From assembly GCF_004023625.1 (NCBI RefSeq), contig NZ_RPDJ01000008.1, positions 248,001-312,000 of the forward strand: a stretch of DNA of 64,000 nt, in the 5' to 3' direction. The notes below the pieces were generated by a model, which had not been told where the DNA came from, did no database searches, and saw nothing but the letters and a program-made list of their open reading frames with translations. The DNA comes from Streptomyces cavernae (lineage in GTDB: Bacteria > Actinomycetota > Actinomycetes > Streptomycetales > Streptomycetaceae). A program made the position numbers and the translations under genes. Shown piece after piece: positions 33,769-43,974 of the stretch (position 1 is the first letter of the stretch; each line of letters begins with the position of its first letter).

Positions 33769-34742
33769 CAGCCGCATTCCCTTCGGCCAGCCCCTCAGAC
33801 AGTCGCCGGACAGTTCGGCGACCCAGGCGCCGTCGCGGATCTCGCCGCCCGGCTCGACGGCCACCTTCCATGCGGAGGTCGGGACCTTGAGAACGGCCTG
33901 GTGGATGGCGTCGGTGATGGTCATGCCGACCGAGTACGACAGCCACCGCCCTCGCTGGGCGAGCCAGGCGACGAACTCGTGGGTGCCGCCGCCGGAGTCG
34001 GTGCGGATCAGCGTCTGGCGCCCTCGCCGGTACTTCTTCGGCAGCTGGGCCAGGGCGAGTTGAGCCGTGGTGATGTGGTCGGCGGCGGTATTGCTGCCTG
34101 CGTTGCCCGGCCTGAGCAGTCCGGCCACCGGCTCACCGCTGCCACCTCTTCCGTGGTCGACGAACCCCATCAGAGGATGGTGTCCGAAGGTCTTCTCCCA
34201 GGTCGCGGTGGCGTCCTGCTTCTCGGAGTGAGCCAGCACGAGCACCCCGCCCAGGTCCACGATCACCTGCCCTGCAACATCCGGAGCCGCGGTCTTGGCC
34301 ACGTTCCAGACACGCTCGCGGGCTTCGGCCCGCGCGGCCCGTATCGCGGACAGCGCCTTCGACCCCGCGGCGGCGAGGGTGTCGATCAGGCGGGAGACCG
34401 TCGGGTAGGAGGCCACTGGTCCGAACACGGCCGAATCGGCCCGCAGCATCCCGACATCCGCGAGGCAGTTCCCCCGCCCACGGCGACCGCGAGGGCCAGG
34501 TCCAGCAGGATCTTCCCCGGATCGTGCACCGCCCGCGGACGTCGCCATGGCATCAGTGCCGTCGATATCGCCTGGTCCAGCCCAGCCTTGCGGGCGGTCT
34601 CGACCAGCAGCACGGTCCCCGCCTGGGACACCACCCCGTGGCCACCGCCCTCAACGCGGACACGTGGATAGGACCCGATACGCTTCTTCACCCGGGAAGT
34701 GCCTCCGACGGTGGCAGGAACAAGGACCTCGACAATCCTCAT
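33769..34742 (-). pseudogene. IS1380-family transposase, frameshifted and 3'-truncated
   Basis: Starts at ATG 34742 (MRIVEVLVPATVGGTSRVKK, then VHDPGKILLDLALAVAVGG). A shift within a G-run near 34468 moves the reading to NCLADVGMLRADSAVFGPVA, RLIDTLAAAGSKALSAIRAA, GQVIVDLGGVLVLAHSEKQD (first Asp region), LIRTDSGGGTHEFVAWLAQR (second Asp) and ends at KGMRLIVR. About 310 of roughly 460 residues remain; the last catalytic Glu and C-terminus are lost. Not functional. Confidence 0.8.
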
Positions 34743-34846
34743 TCGTGCTGGTCAGCGCAATGCCGGCTACTTAGCGTGTTACCGCAGGTGGCGAGGGTTG
34801 GGGAGCGAGTCTGTAAGGGCTCTGGCTCTGTGAGCTCTGCCCCGAT

Positions 34847-34974
34847 TTGGGTGGTTGTCCGGCGAAAGCCCCACGCGGCAACCGGAGTTCTCCATAGACA
34901 GGAGATCGACCAAGATCCTTCTGTCGCACGAGGAACTCCGTTGGATGCTCAGTGTCGCACCCTGCCCGCAACAA
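34847..34974 (+). repeat. 128-bp inverted repeat, left copy (IS4-type end with hairpin)
   Basis: Sequence beginning TTGGGTGGTTGTCCGGCGAA is repeated in reverse orientation at 37068-37194 with only a few differences. It contains a long hairpin (34879-34943): CAACCGGAGTT...AACTCCGTTG outer arms and GACAGGAGATC/GATCCTTCTGTC inner arms. It immediately precedes the IS4-type transposase remnant and is probably that element's upstream end. Confidence 0.75.
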
Positions 34975-34997
34975 CCACCATTTCCTGGCCGGAGACC

Positions 34998-35485
34998 AGT
35001 CATCCTCTCCGCGGCCCGTCCCCGCTGAGCTGCGCTTCGGCGAACACGTACGCCTGGGCGTCCTGGCCGAGGTAATCACGCCTCAGGCCGTTGACGAAGT
35101 GATCGAACGGGCTGGAGCCCGCGAAAAGCGACGACGGCTCCTGCCCGCCCGTGCGGTGATGTATTTCGTCCTGGCGCTGTGCCTGTTCAGCAGCGCGGAC
35201 CGTGCAGGACCTCCGGGTACGGGGCCGTACTGCGAATGCTTACGGAGCAGTTGCAGCACCTGCCGGGCTGGGGGATGCAGAAGCTTCCCACCAGCGCGGC
35301 GCTGACCCGGGCCCGACAACGCCTTGGGTCCAAGGCGCTGCAGTTGCTGTTCGAGGGGCAGTGCGGCCACCTGGCAGGGACGCCGACCGGGGCGCCTTCG
35401 CCTTCGGTCTGCGGCTGACAGCCTGGGACGGAACCGTCCTGGACGTCCCCAACTCGCCAGGGAAGAGCGCTGAGTTGTCGATGTA
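34998..35485 (+). pseudogene. IS4-family transposase N-terminal remnant, multiple frameshifts
   Basis: Readable blocks in three frames: LRFGEHVRLGVLAEVITPQA, then RRRLLPARAVMYFVLALCLF and SSAD; after a shift near 35205, MLTEQLQHLPGWGMQKLPTS then AALTRARQRLGSKALQLLFE; after another near 35380, RLTAWDGTVLDVPNSPGKSA. These are the conserved N-terminal domain and the first Asp region (DGTVLDVP) of IS4-type transposases. At least two frameshifts, and nothing beyond 35485. Confidence 0.75.
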
Positions 35486-35550
35486 ACGACAAAACTGACC
35501 CCTGCCTATAGGCTCGGACAATCTGTCACCGACAAGCCCATGGGGGTCTC

Positions 35551-36840
35551 GTGACACAACGCCCGCTCGCCGGATCATTCAGAGGGTTACGCCGTATCGC
35601 GGTCCTCACCGTACTCGCCCTGACCGTCCCACTGACGGCCACCACCGCCGAGGCACACAGCGGCGTGGAAGCCGCCCCGGGCAATCCCGTCATCGCCTGG
35701 AACATCCACGCCCAGACCACCATCCACGACACCGCCAAGCAGTCGCCCACCACCAGCACCCGCAGCTTCGCCATCGTGCAGGGCGCCGTGTACGACGCGG
35801 TCAACGCCGTCGCCGGCCGTCCGTACGAGCCCCTGGTCAGCGCGCCCCGCAGCCGCCCCGGGGACTCCACCGCCGCGGCGGTGGCCGCGGCCGCCCACGA
35901 CACGCTGCTGTGGCTCTTCCCCGGGCAGGCCGAGTCGCTGAACGCCCGGTACGACGAGGCGCTGGCCGCGATCCCCGACGGCCGCGCCGAGGACGGCGGG
36001 GTGGCCGTCGGCAGGGCCGCCGCCGCGGCGATGACCGAGAGCCGCCGTGACGACGGCTTCGACCCCACCGCGCCCTGGACCGTCGGCACCGAGCCGGGCG
36101 AATACCGGCTCACCCCGCCCGGCTACGTCGGCGTCGGCGCCTGGGTGCCGAACCTGAAGCCGTTCGTCGTCCCCGACGCCGGCGCCTACCGGGTCAAGCC
36201 CCCGCCGGCCCTGACCGGCGCCGCCTGGGCCCGCGACCTGAACGAGGTCAAGAGCCTCGGCGCGGCCACCAGCACCGTCCGAACCGAGGACCAGACCGAG
36301 GCGGCGATCTGGTGGGACGACCCCCGGATGGTCGAATGGTCGATCACCCGGCAACTCGCCGGCGCGCACCGCCTCAGCAGCCTCCGGACGGCCCGGCTGC
36401 TCGCCATGGTGTACGTGGCCTCCGCCGACACCCTGATCGCCTGCTACAAGGCCAAGGCGCACTGGAACTTCTGGCGCCCAGTGACGGCCATTCCGCTCGC
36501 CGGCACCGACGGCAACGCGGCCACCGATCCCGACCCGGACTGGACGCCGCTGCGGGTGACCGCGCCGTCGCCGGAGTACCCGTCGGGCCACGCCTGCTTC
36601 ACCACGGCGGTCATGACGGCCCTGGGGTCGTTCTTCGGCCGTGACGACCTCACGTTCGCCGCGTACAGCCCCGCCTCCGGCACGACGCGCCGCTACGACA
36701 GCCTTCAGGCGGCGACAGCCGAACTCCTGGAGGCGCGAATCTGGGCCGGCGTGCATTACCGCTTCGCCTCCGAGCACGGGCACCGGCTCGGGCTGGCGGT
36801 CACCCTCGACGTCCTGAACCGCGCCTTCCAGCGGCGCTGA
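35551..36840 (+). CDS. Secreted vanadium haloperoxidase/PAP2-type protein
   Basis: 429 residues, GTG 35551. Sec signal RGLRRIAVLTVLALTVPLTA with cleavage near AEA-HS (residue 36). The vanadate/phosphate site of the VHPO-PAP2 superfamily is present: K302-x6-R309-P310 in KAHWNFWRPVTAI, PEYPSGHA at 343-348, and RIWAGVHYRF at 396-405 (R396, H402). In VHPOs these bind vanadate and His acts as axial ligand; in phosphatases the same residues do phosphoryl transfer, so sequence alone does not decide. The gene is intact, oriented away from the IS4 remnant, and lies between inverted IS-type ends. Confidence 0.85.
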   Translation: MTQRPLAGSFRGLRRIAVLTVLALTVPLTATTAEAHSGVEAAPGNPVIAWNIHAQTTIHDTAKQSPTTSTRSFAIVQGAVYDAVNAVAGRPYEPLVSAPRSRPGDSTAAAVAAAAHDTLLWLFPGQAESLNARYDEALAAIPDGRAEDGGVAVGRAAAAAMTESRRDDGFDPTAPWTVGTEPGEYRLTPPGYVGVGAWVPNLKPFVVPDAGAYRVKPPPALTGAAWARDLNEVKSLGAATSTVRTEDQTEAAIWWDDPRMVEWSITRQLAGAHRLSSLRTARLLAMVYVASADTLIACYKAKAHWNFWRPVTAIPLAGTDGNAATDPDPDWTPLRVTAPSPEYPSGHACFTTAVMTALGSFFGRDDLTFAAYSPASGTTRRYDSLQAATAELLEARIWAGVHYRFASEHGHRLGLAVTLDVLNRAFQRR

Positions 36841-36931
36841 CGCGGCCGTCCCTTCCACAACCGCCGGGAGGACAGCTCGGGACAGCACCGACACCGGCGC
36901 CCTGGCCAGTCGCCTCGAAGCCGACAGATAC

Positions 36932-37033
36932 CCCTTAGGGCTTGCCGGGAAATAACTTGCGTGCTCCAGGTCTTGACACCGCAGCTCAGGAGCGATGCTC
37001 GCCGACGAAATATTTATCGGCGAGCCCTTAGGG
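36932..37033. mobile_element. MITE-like remnant with imperfect 24-bp ends
   Basis: CCCTTAGGGCTTGCCGGGAA plus ATAA at 36932-36955 pairs with the reverse complement of 37010-37033 at 19 of 24 positions. The 102-bp segment has no coding sequence and is AT-richer than its surroundings (AAATATTTATCGG). It looks like a deleted IS keeping both ends. Confidence 0.5.
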
Positions 37034-37067
37034 CCGGTCCGTCGCCGTATTCGGTCATGCTGCCTGA

Positions 37068-37194
37068 TTGTTGCGGGCAGGGCGCGACACTGAGCATCCA
37101 ACGGAGTTCCTCGTGCGACAGAAGGATCTTGGTCGATCTCCTGTCTATGGGGAACTCCGTTGCCGCGTGGGGCTTTCGCCGGACAACCACCCAA
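37068..37194 (-). repeat. 127-bp inverted repeat, right copy
   Basis: Reverse-oriented copy of 34847-34974, differing at a handful of bases. Its hairpin (37099-37162) is better preserved: CAACGGAGTTCC and GGAACTCCGTTG form a perfect 12-bp outer stem. No transposase sequence is attached on this side. From 37195 to 37417 I see no recognisable gene. Confidence 0.75.
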
Positions 37195-37417
37195 GTGGCG
37201 TGACGCGCCGTTCGGATGGTGGTCCTGGCGGCGCTGGCGGAACAAGGACACTGCTTAGGCACGCTGCGCGGTGACGATCCGCCGTGCGCTGATGACTCTG
37301 GTCAGCCGTTTGCCTCAGTCCTGCTCCCGTGGCGAGGACGAGCCACGGGTCCGGGATCGGTCTGGCGATCATCCACGCAGCGGCTGTCTCGTGCGCCGTC
37401 GTGCACCGCGCCCCCTT

Positions 37418-37774
37418 TCAGGCAGCCGCCCATGGAACACGACAGATGTGCGGCGCCATGCCCTCCGGACACAGGGTCTTGATCACTGTCTTGCCGACCG
37501 CCCGCCACGTCCGTAGGGAGCACAATAAGTGGACGCGCAGCTCTATGGGTTCCCGTGCGCCGCTGCTCTGGGCAGGATGTTCCACAGCCCACTGTTCCGC
37601 CAGGTGGTCGTACACGTCAGCGGTCGACAGCTCGCTGCCGGGAAAAGTGCGGACGATGGTCTCATCGACGATCCGGGCGCTCCGGGATCCCACGGCCTCC
37701 TCGACGAGTTCGCTGACCCGTGCCAACCCCTGCTCGTCTGCGTACAAGCCGAATTTCAGGACGCGCGTCCTCAT
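37418..37774 (-). CDS. Hypothetical protein
   Basis: 118 residues from ATG 37774. Sequence features: MRTRVLKFGLYADEQGLARV, SELVEEAVGSRSARIVDETI, DVYDHLAEQWAVEH, then LRTWRAVGKTVIKTLCPEGM and HICRVPWAAA. Amphipathic helices, no membrane segment, two Cys. Codon third-position GC is lower than in neighbouring genes. I do not recognise the family, but the composition is protein-like and it is the longest open frame in this stretch. It sits in the IS-rich island, so it may be imported. Confidence 0.5.
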   Translation of the reverse strand: MRTRVLKFGLYADEQGLARVSELVEEAVGSRSARIVDETIVRTFPGSELSTADVYDHLAEQWAVEHPAQSSGAREPIELRVHLLCSLRTWRAVGKTVIKTLCPEGMAPHICRVPWAAA

Positions 37775-37798
37775 CGCATCAGGCCTTTGTGATCGTCG

Positions 37799-38015
37799 TC
37801 ATCGCCCATGGCAACAGGCGGTGGCGAACCAGGTGCAAACGGGAGCGAGTGTCGGTGATGCGGGCCATCCATTGATCGTCGCCACGAGTTGCCAGTAGCG
37901 CTCGGTGTGTGGGTCGGTGGTTGTATGCAGGCGGGCGAGGAGCCAGCGGCGCAGATCGCCGTTGTCAGCACGCTCGGCTCGATCGAGCCGACACCGCCGG
38001 GCGACGACAGGGCAA
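37799..38015 (-). pseudogene. MerR-type regulator C-terminal remnant
   Basis: Minus-strand frame: RAERADNGDLRRWLLARLHT, then TTDPHTERYWQLVATINGWP and TLAPVCTWFATA to a TGA at 37799-37801. This matches my memory of the effector-domain end of Streptomyces MerR-family regulators (TDPRxERYWQLLxTINGWP). No HTH precedes it, since the acyl-CoA synthetase gene ends directly upstream. Confidence 0.5.
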
Positions 38016-38033
38016 ACGTTGCTTGATACGGCC

Positions 38034-39695
38034 CTAGCGTGCCGCGCCAGTGGGTCCCACCCGTCCGGGAGGCTGCGACTGGGCCGCCTCCACCGCCACG
38101 CTCCGCGCCCAGCGGTAGTCCGCCTTGCCGCTCGGTGAGCGCTGGATCCGGTCGGTGACGACCAGTTGGCGCGGGATCTTGTAGCCCGCGAGGTGGTTGC
38201 GGCAGTGGGTCTGGATGTCCTCCAGGGACGGCCGGGCCGCGCCCGCGCGGAGTTCCACCACCGCCGCCACGTGATTGCCCCACTTCTCGTCCGGGACCCC
38301 GGCCACCAGCGCGTCGTACACGTCGGGATGGGACTTCAGGGCCTGTTCGACCTCCTCCGGGTACACCTTCTCGCCGCCGGTGTTGATGCACTGCGAGCCC
38401 CGGCCGAGGACGGTGACGACGCCCGCCTCGTCGACGGTCGCCATGTCGCCGAGCAGCACCCAGCGCTCGCCGTCCTTCTCGAAGAAGGTCTCCGCGGATT
38501 TCACCGGGTCGTTGTAGTAGCCGAGGGGGACGTGACCGCGCTGGGCGACCCTGCCCACCTCGCCTACCGCCACCGGCTCGTGCGTGGCCGGATCCACCAC
38601 CCGGGTACGGGAGTGGACCCGGATACGGAAGCCCCGGCCGGGCCCCGAGTCGTCGGTCGCGGTGCCGTTGAAGCCGGACTCGGAGGAGCCGAAGTTGTCC
38701 AGCAGCATCACGGTCGGGACGAGTTCCTGGAACTGCTTGCGGACCGTCTCCGACATGATCGCCCCGGACGACGACACGGTGAACATCGAGGAGCAGTCGG
38801 TGCCCCGCAGCGGCCCCTTCAGGGCGTCGATGAGCGGCCGCAGCATCGCGTCGCCCACCAGCGACATACTGCTGACCTTCTCCTTCTCGATGGTGCGCAG
38901 GACTTCCTCCGGCACGAACTTGCGGTGCAGCACGACGCGTTGGCCGAAGTTGAAGGCGATGAAGGCGGTGAGGGTCGACGTGCCGTGCATCAGGGGGGGA
39001 GTGGGGAAGAAGGTGAGCCCGGCGCCCCCGGCCGCCACCCGCTCGGCCAGCTCCTCCGGCTTCTTCACCGGCTCACCGGTGGGCGCTCCGCCGCCCATCC
39101 CCGAGAAGAACAGGTCCTCCTGACGCCACATCACACCCTTGGGCATACCGGTGGTGCCGCCGGTGTAGATGATGAACTGGTCGTCGGCGGAGCGGGGCCC
39201 GAAGTCGCGCTCCGGTGATCCGGCGGCCTCGGCGTCGGTGAACGCGAGCGCATCCAGGTCGGGCGCCCCCGCGGGCGGGGTGCCGACGCGGACGAGGTGG
39301 CGCAGCTTCGGTGCCTGTGGCCGGGCCCTCGCCACCCGCTCGGTGAACTCGGCCTCGAAGACCAGCCCGACCAGGTCCGCGTCCCGGTAGAGGTAGACCA
39401 ACTCGTCCTGGACATAGCGGTAGTTGACGTTCACCGGGACGAGCCGTGCCTTGAGGCAGCCGAGCGCGGTCTGCAGGTACTCGACGCCGTTGTAGAGGTG
39501 CAGCCCGACGTGTTCGCCGGGGCGGATGCCGCTGTCGATCAGATGGTGTGCGACACGGTTCGCGGCAGCGTCCAACTCCGCGTAGGTCAGGCGGCGTTCG
39601 GCACCGGTGCCGGGGTGGTCGAGGTACAGCAGGGCCTCCCGGTCGGGGACCACGTCGACGACCGACTCGAACAGGTCGGCAAGGTTGTACTCCAC
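38034..39695 (-). CDS. Acyl-CoA synthetase, FadD19-like
   Basis: 553 residues, GTG 39695 with AGGAGG at ideal spacing. ANL motifs: FIIYTGGTTGMPKGVMWRQE near 190 (A3), TVMLLDNFGSSESGFNGTAT near 340 (A5), WVLLGDMATVDEAGVVTVLG near 415 (A7), GRGSQCINTGGEKVYPEEVE (hinge) and IQRSPSGKADYRWAR near 525 with the A10 Lys. The YTGGTTGMPKGVMWRQED signature and length are those of the FadD19/FadD17 group that activates steroid side chains or other long branched acids. Divergent from the crotonase/thiolase operon across a shared palindrome. Confidence 0.92.
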   Translation of the reverse strand: MEYNLADLFESVVDVVPDREALLYLDHPGTGAERRLTYAELDAAANRVAHHLIDSGIRPGEHVGLHLYNGVEYLQTALGCLKARLVPVNVNYRYVQDELVYLYRDADLVGLVFEAEFTERVARARPQAPKLRHLVRVGTPPAGAPDLDALAFTDAEAAGSPERDFGPRSADDQFIIYTGGTTGMPKGVMWRQEDLFFSGMGGGAPTGEPVKKPEELAERVAAGGAGLTFFPTPPLMHGTSTLTAFIAFNFGQRVVLHRKFVPEEVLRTIEKEKVSSMSLVGDAMLRPLIDALKGPLRGTDCSSMFTVSSSGAIMSETVRKQFQELVPTVMLLDNFGSSESGFNGTATDDSGPGRGFRIRVHSRTRVVDPATHEPVAVGEVGRVAQRGHVPLGYYNDPVKSAETFFEKDGERWVLLGDMATVDEAGVVTVLGRGSQCINTGGEKVYPEEVEQALKSHPDVYDALVAGVPDEKWGNHVAAVVELRAGAARPSLEDIQTHCRNHLAGYKIPRQLVVTDRIQRSPSGKADYRWARSVAVEAAQSQPPGRVGPTGAAR

Positions 39696-39835
39696 CGTTC
39701 CTCCTGACGCCGGACGGCACTGCCCTGGAACCTGGAAAAGATCCGCAGAAGGTCCCGGGGCGGCCCCGTGAACCTCCGCTCGCCGGTCATCAGAGCAAAG
39801 GGGGCCACAACTGTGAAGGGGCCGCGCAAGAGAAA

Positions 39836-39852
39836 TCTGACTGACTGTCAGA
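39836..39852. promoter_or_regulatory. 17-bp palindromic operator, copy 2
   Basis: TCTGACTGACTGTCAGA (TCTGAC / GTCAGA arms, 5-base centre) in the divergent spacer between the acyl-CoA synthetase and the crotonase operon. With flanks, AATCTGAC-N6-TCAGAAAA is shared with 28112-28134. Confidence 0.65.
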
Positions 39853-39916
39853 AAACTCTTGAAGTGGCCCGGCGGCTCCTGCAACCTGTTCTCGTTCCTG
39901 AGACGGGAGGATGGCG

Positions 39917-40717
39917 ATGGGTGGGACGGAACACCTCACCGTACGGCGCGAGGGCGCCACACTGGTGCTCACGCTCAACAGGCCCGAGGTCAAGAACGCG
40001 CTCTCGCTGCCGATGCTCGTCGGGCTCCACGACGGCTGGGTCGAGGCCGACGAGGACGACGAGATCCGCTCCATCGTGCTCACCGGCGCCGGCGGCGCCT
40101 TCTGCGCGGGCATGGACCTCAAGGCACTCGCGGGAAAGGGCATGGAGGGGCAGCACTACCGCGACCGGCTCAAGGCCGACCCCGACCTGCACTGGAAGGC
40201 GATGCTGCGCCACCACCGGCCCCGCAAACCGGTGATCGCCGCCGTCGAGGGGTACTGCGTGGCCGGGGGCACGGAGATGTTGCAGGGCACCGACATCCGG
40301 GTCGCGGGCGAGTCCGCGACCTTCGGGCTTTTCGAGGTCAGGCGGGGGCTGTTCCCCATCGGCGGCTCGACCGTACGCCTCCAGCGCCAGATCCCGCGCA
40401 CACACGCCCTGGAGATGCTGCTGACCGGCCGCCCCTACACCGCGCAGGAGGCCGCCGGCATCGGTCTGATCGGCCATGTCGTCCCCGACGGCACCGCCCT
40501 CGACAAGGCGCTGGAGATCGCCGAACAGATCAACGCCTGCGGCCCGCTCGCGGTCGAGGCGGTCAAGGTCTCGGTGTACGAGACGGCCGAGATGACCGAG
40601 ACCGAGGGCCTCGCCGCCGAACTCAAACGCGGCTGGCCGATCTTCGACACCGCCGACGCCAAGGAAGGCGCCCGCGCCTTCGCGGAGAAGCGGCCGCCCG
40701 TCTACAAGCGTGCCTGA
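39917..40717 (+). CDS. Crotonase/enoyl-CoA hydratase-family protein
   Basis: 266 residues from the ATG at 39917, which has GGGAGG at about 6 bases; an ATG at 39911 abuts the ribosome site. Seen: TLNRPEVKNALSLPM, the oxyanion segment GAFCAGMDLKALAGKG near 60, and AAVEGYCVAGGTEMLQGTDI near 105 with the catalytic-position Glu of GGxxE-type crotonases, then FGLFEVRRGLFPIGGSTVRL. Hydrates or isomerises an enoyl-CoA. First gene of a four-gene operon with the DUF35 and thiolase-fold proteins. Confidence 0.92.
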   Translation: MGGTEHLTVRREGATLVLTLNRPEVKNALSLPMLVGLHDGWVEADEDDEIRSIVLTGAGGAFCAGMDLKALAGKGMEGQHYRDRLKADPDLHWKAMLRHHRPRKPVIAAVEGYCVAGGTEMLQGTDIRVAGESATFGLFEVRRGLFPIGGSTVRLQRQIPRTHALEMLLTGRPYTAQEAAGIGLIGHVVPDGTALDKALEIAEQINACGPLAVEAVKVSVYETAEMTETEGLAAELKRGWPIFDTADAKEGARAFAEKRPPVYKRA

Positions 40718-40740
40718 CCCTCCCAAGGAGGCAGTCCCCG

Positions 40741-41682
40741 ATGCCCGATGTCCTCAAAGCGCCGCTCGTCGTCGAGTTCCCCTTCACCCGTTCCCTCGGA
40801 CCGGTCCAGAGCGCCTTCCTGACCGGCCTGCGTGAGCGCGTCGTCCTCGGCGTACGCACCGGCGACGGCCGGACCCTCGTCCCGCCCGTCGAGTACGACC
40901 CCGTCACCGCCGAGGAGATCCGCGACCTCGTCGAGGTCGCCCCCACCGGCACGGTCACCACCTGGGCGTGGAACCACGAACCCCGCCGCGGCCAGCCCCT
41001 CGACACACCCTTCGCCTGGGTACTGGTAAAACTCGACGGCGCAGACACCGCTCTCCTGCACGCCCTCGACGCCCCAGGACCCGACGCCGTCCACACCGGG
41101 ATGAGCGTCAGGATCCGCTGGGCCGAGGAACGCTCCGGCGCCATCACGGACATCGCCTGCTTCGAGCCGAACGACGGCACGACCGCCCAACCGTCCGGCC
41201 ACAGCGGAGAGTTCGAGGACCAGGCGACCGGTATCGTCGCCGAAGCCCGGCTCGACTACGTCTACAGCCCGGGCCGCGCCCAGTCCGGCTACATCGGAGC
41301 CCTCTCCGAGCGCCGCATCGTCGGCGAGCGCTGCCCCTCCTGTCGCAAGGTGTACGTCCCGCCCCGCGGCGCCTGCCCCACCTGCGGTGTCGCCACGGCC
41401 GAGCAGGTCGAGGTCGGACCGCGCGGCACCGTCACCACCTTCTGCATCGTCAACATCAAGGCCAAGAACCTCGACATCGAAGTCCCGTACGTCTACGCAC
41501 ACATCGCCCTCGACGGAGCCGACCTCGCGCTGCACGGGCGCATCGGCGGCATCCCGTACGACCAGGTACGGATGGGGCTGCGGGTCGAACCGGTGTGGAC
41601 CGAGGGCGGCCGGTACCCGGACCACTACCGGCCGACCGGCGAACCCGACGCCGACTACGAGACGTACAAGGAGCTGCTGTGA
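40741..41682 (+). CDS. Tandem DUF35 (OB-fold, Zn-ribbon) protein
   Basis: 313 residues, ATG 40741 after AAGGAGG. Two DUF35-like units. The first (about 1-150) has an OB-fold (PTGTVTTWAWNHEPRRGQPL, FAWVLVKLDGADTALLHALD) and no cysteine ribbon; the second (about 165-300) has a rubredoxin-like zinc ribbon CPSCRKVYVPPRGACPTCG near 213-231 followed by the OB-fold GPRGTVTTFCIVNIK. DUF35 proteins partner thiolase-fold enzymes, as ChsH2 does with Ltp2 in steroid side-chain cleavage, delivering or gating acyl-CoA. Here the first half resembles a MaoC/ChsH-type or degenerate OB partner. Stop overlaps the next start (GTGA). Confidence 0.85.
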   Translation: MPDVLKAPLVVEFPFTRSLGPVQSAFLTGLRERVVLGVRTGDGRTLVPPVEYDPVTAEEIRDLVEVAPTGTVTTWAWNHEPRRGQPLDTPFAWVLVKLDGADTALLHALDAPGPDAVHTGMSVRIRWAEERSGAITDIACFEPNDGTTAQPSGHSGEFEDQATGIVAEARLDYVYSPGRAQSGYIGALSERRIVGERCPSCRKVYVPPRGACPTCGVATAEQVEVGPRGTVTTFCIVNIKAKNLDIEVPYVYAHIALDGADLALHGRIGGIPYDQVRMGLRVEPVWTEGGRYPDHYRPTGEPDADYETYKELL

Positions 41683-42724
41683 CCCGCGAGATCGCCGTCG
41701 TGGCCTTCGCCCAGACCGACACCCTGCGCACCACCGAGGAACAGTCCGAGGTGGAGATGCTCATGCCGGTCCTCCACGACGTACTCCAGCAGACCGGCCT
41801 GAAGACCGCCGACATCGGCTTCACCTGCTCCGGCTCCAGCGACTACCTCGCGGGCCGCGCCTTCTCCTTCACCATGGCCCTCGACGGCGTCGGCGCCTGG
41901 CCGCCGATCTCCGAGTCGCACGTGGAGATGGACGGAGCGTGGGCGCTCTACGAGGCCTGGACCAAGCTGCTCACCGGAGACGCGGACACCGCTCTCGTCT
42001 ACGCGTACGGCAAGTCCTCCCCGGGCTCCGTACGGGACGTGCTCACCCGCCAGCTTGACCCCTACTACGTGGCCCCGCTGTGGCCCGACTCCGTGGCGCT
42101 CGCCGCACTCCAGGCGCAGGCGCTCATCGACGCGGGCCACACCGACGAACCCGAGCTCGCCGCCGTCGCCTCCCGCAGCCGGGCAGACGCGCTCAGCAAC
42201 TCCCGCGCCCAGCTGAGCGGTTCGGTGCCGCACGGCGACTACGTCGTACGCCCCCTGCACCGCGGGGACTGCGCGCCCATCGGCGACGGCGCCGCCGCCG
42301 TGGTCCTAGCCGCCGGGGAGCGGGCCCGCGAGCTCTGTGAACGGCCCGCCTGGATCCGCGGCATCGACCACCGCATCGAGGCACACAGCCTCGGCGTGCG
42401 CGACCTCACCGACGCACCGTCCGCCCGGCTCGCCGCCGAAAAGGCCGGAGCCTTCGAACACCCCGTCGACACCGCCGAGTTGCACGCCCCCTTCACCTCC
42501 CAGGAAGTGGTCCTGCGCAAGGCGCTCCGGCTGGACGACAGCGTGCGGGTCAACCCCTCCGGGGGAGCGCTCGCCGCCAACCCGATCATGGCCGCCGGTC
42601 TGATCCGCATCGGCGAGGCCGCCGCCCGCATCCACCGCGGCGAGTCCGACCGCGCCCTCGCGCACGCCACGTCGGGCCCCTGTCTGCAACAGAACCTGGT
42701 CGCCGTACTCGAAGGGGATCCGCG

Positions 42725-42728
<4 letters not shown>
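41679..42728 (+). CDS. Thiolase-fold protein without the classical Cys (Ltp2-like)
   Basis: 349 residues, GTG 41679. Thiolase-superfamily fold: REIAVVAFAQTDTLRTTEEQ at the start, VEMLMPVLHDVLQQTGL, DGAAAVVLAAGERARELCER near 207 and NPSGGALAANPIMAAGLIRI near 290. At the site of the nucleophilic Cys (normally CxSG) it has SHVEMDGAWALYEAW, and the GHP His of thiolases is replaced (GALAANP). This suggests an aldolase-type enzyme like Ltp2 or a structural partner rather than a thiolase. Start and stop overlap both neighbours by four bases, indicating a tightly coupled operon. Confidence 0.85.
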
Positions 42729-43891
<1,163 letters not shown>

Positions 43892-43974
43892 ATCCCTCCC
43901 CGCGCCGCGGCCTGTGCGCCGCCGGTACCGATCGCTAGGCTTGCCGCGGACGACGAACCGGGAGGAGCACGGAC

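Noticed and set aside
37282..37417. Possible gene in the spacer after the right inverted repeat
   Set aside because: Frames are short and lack any recognisable motif or ribosome site.
37329..37440. Short plus-strand match to a histidine-kinase G2 box (GSGIGLAIIHAA)
   Set aside because: Only about a dozen residues match, with no N box or flanking ATP-binding motifs; chance cannot be excluded.
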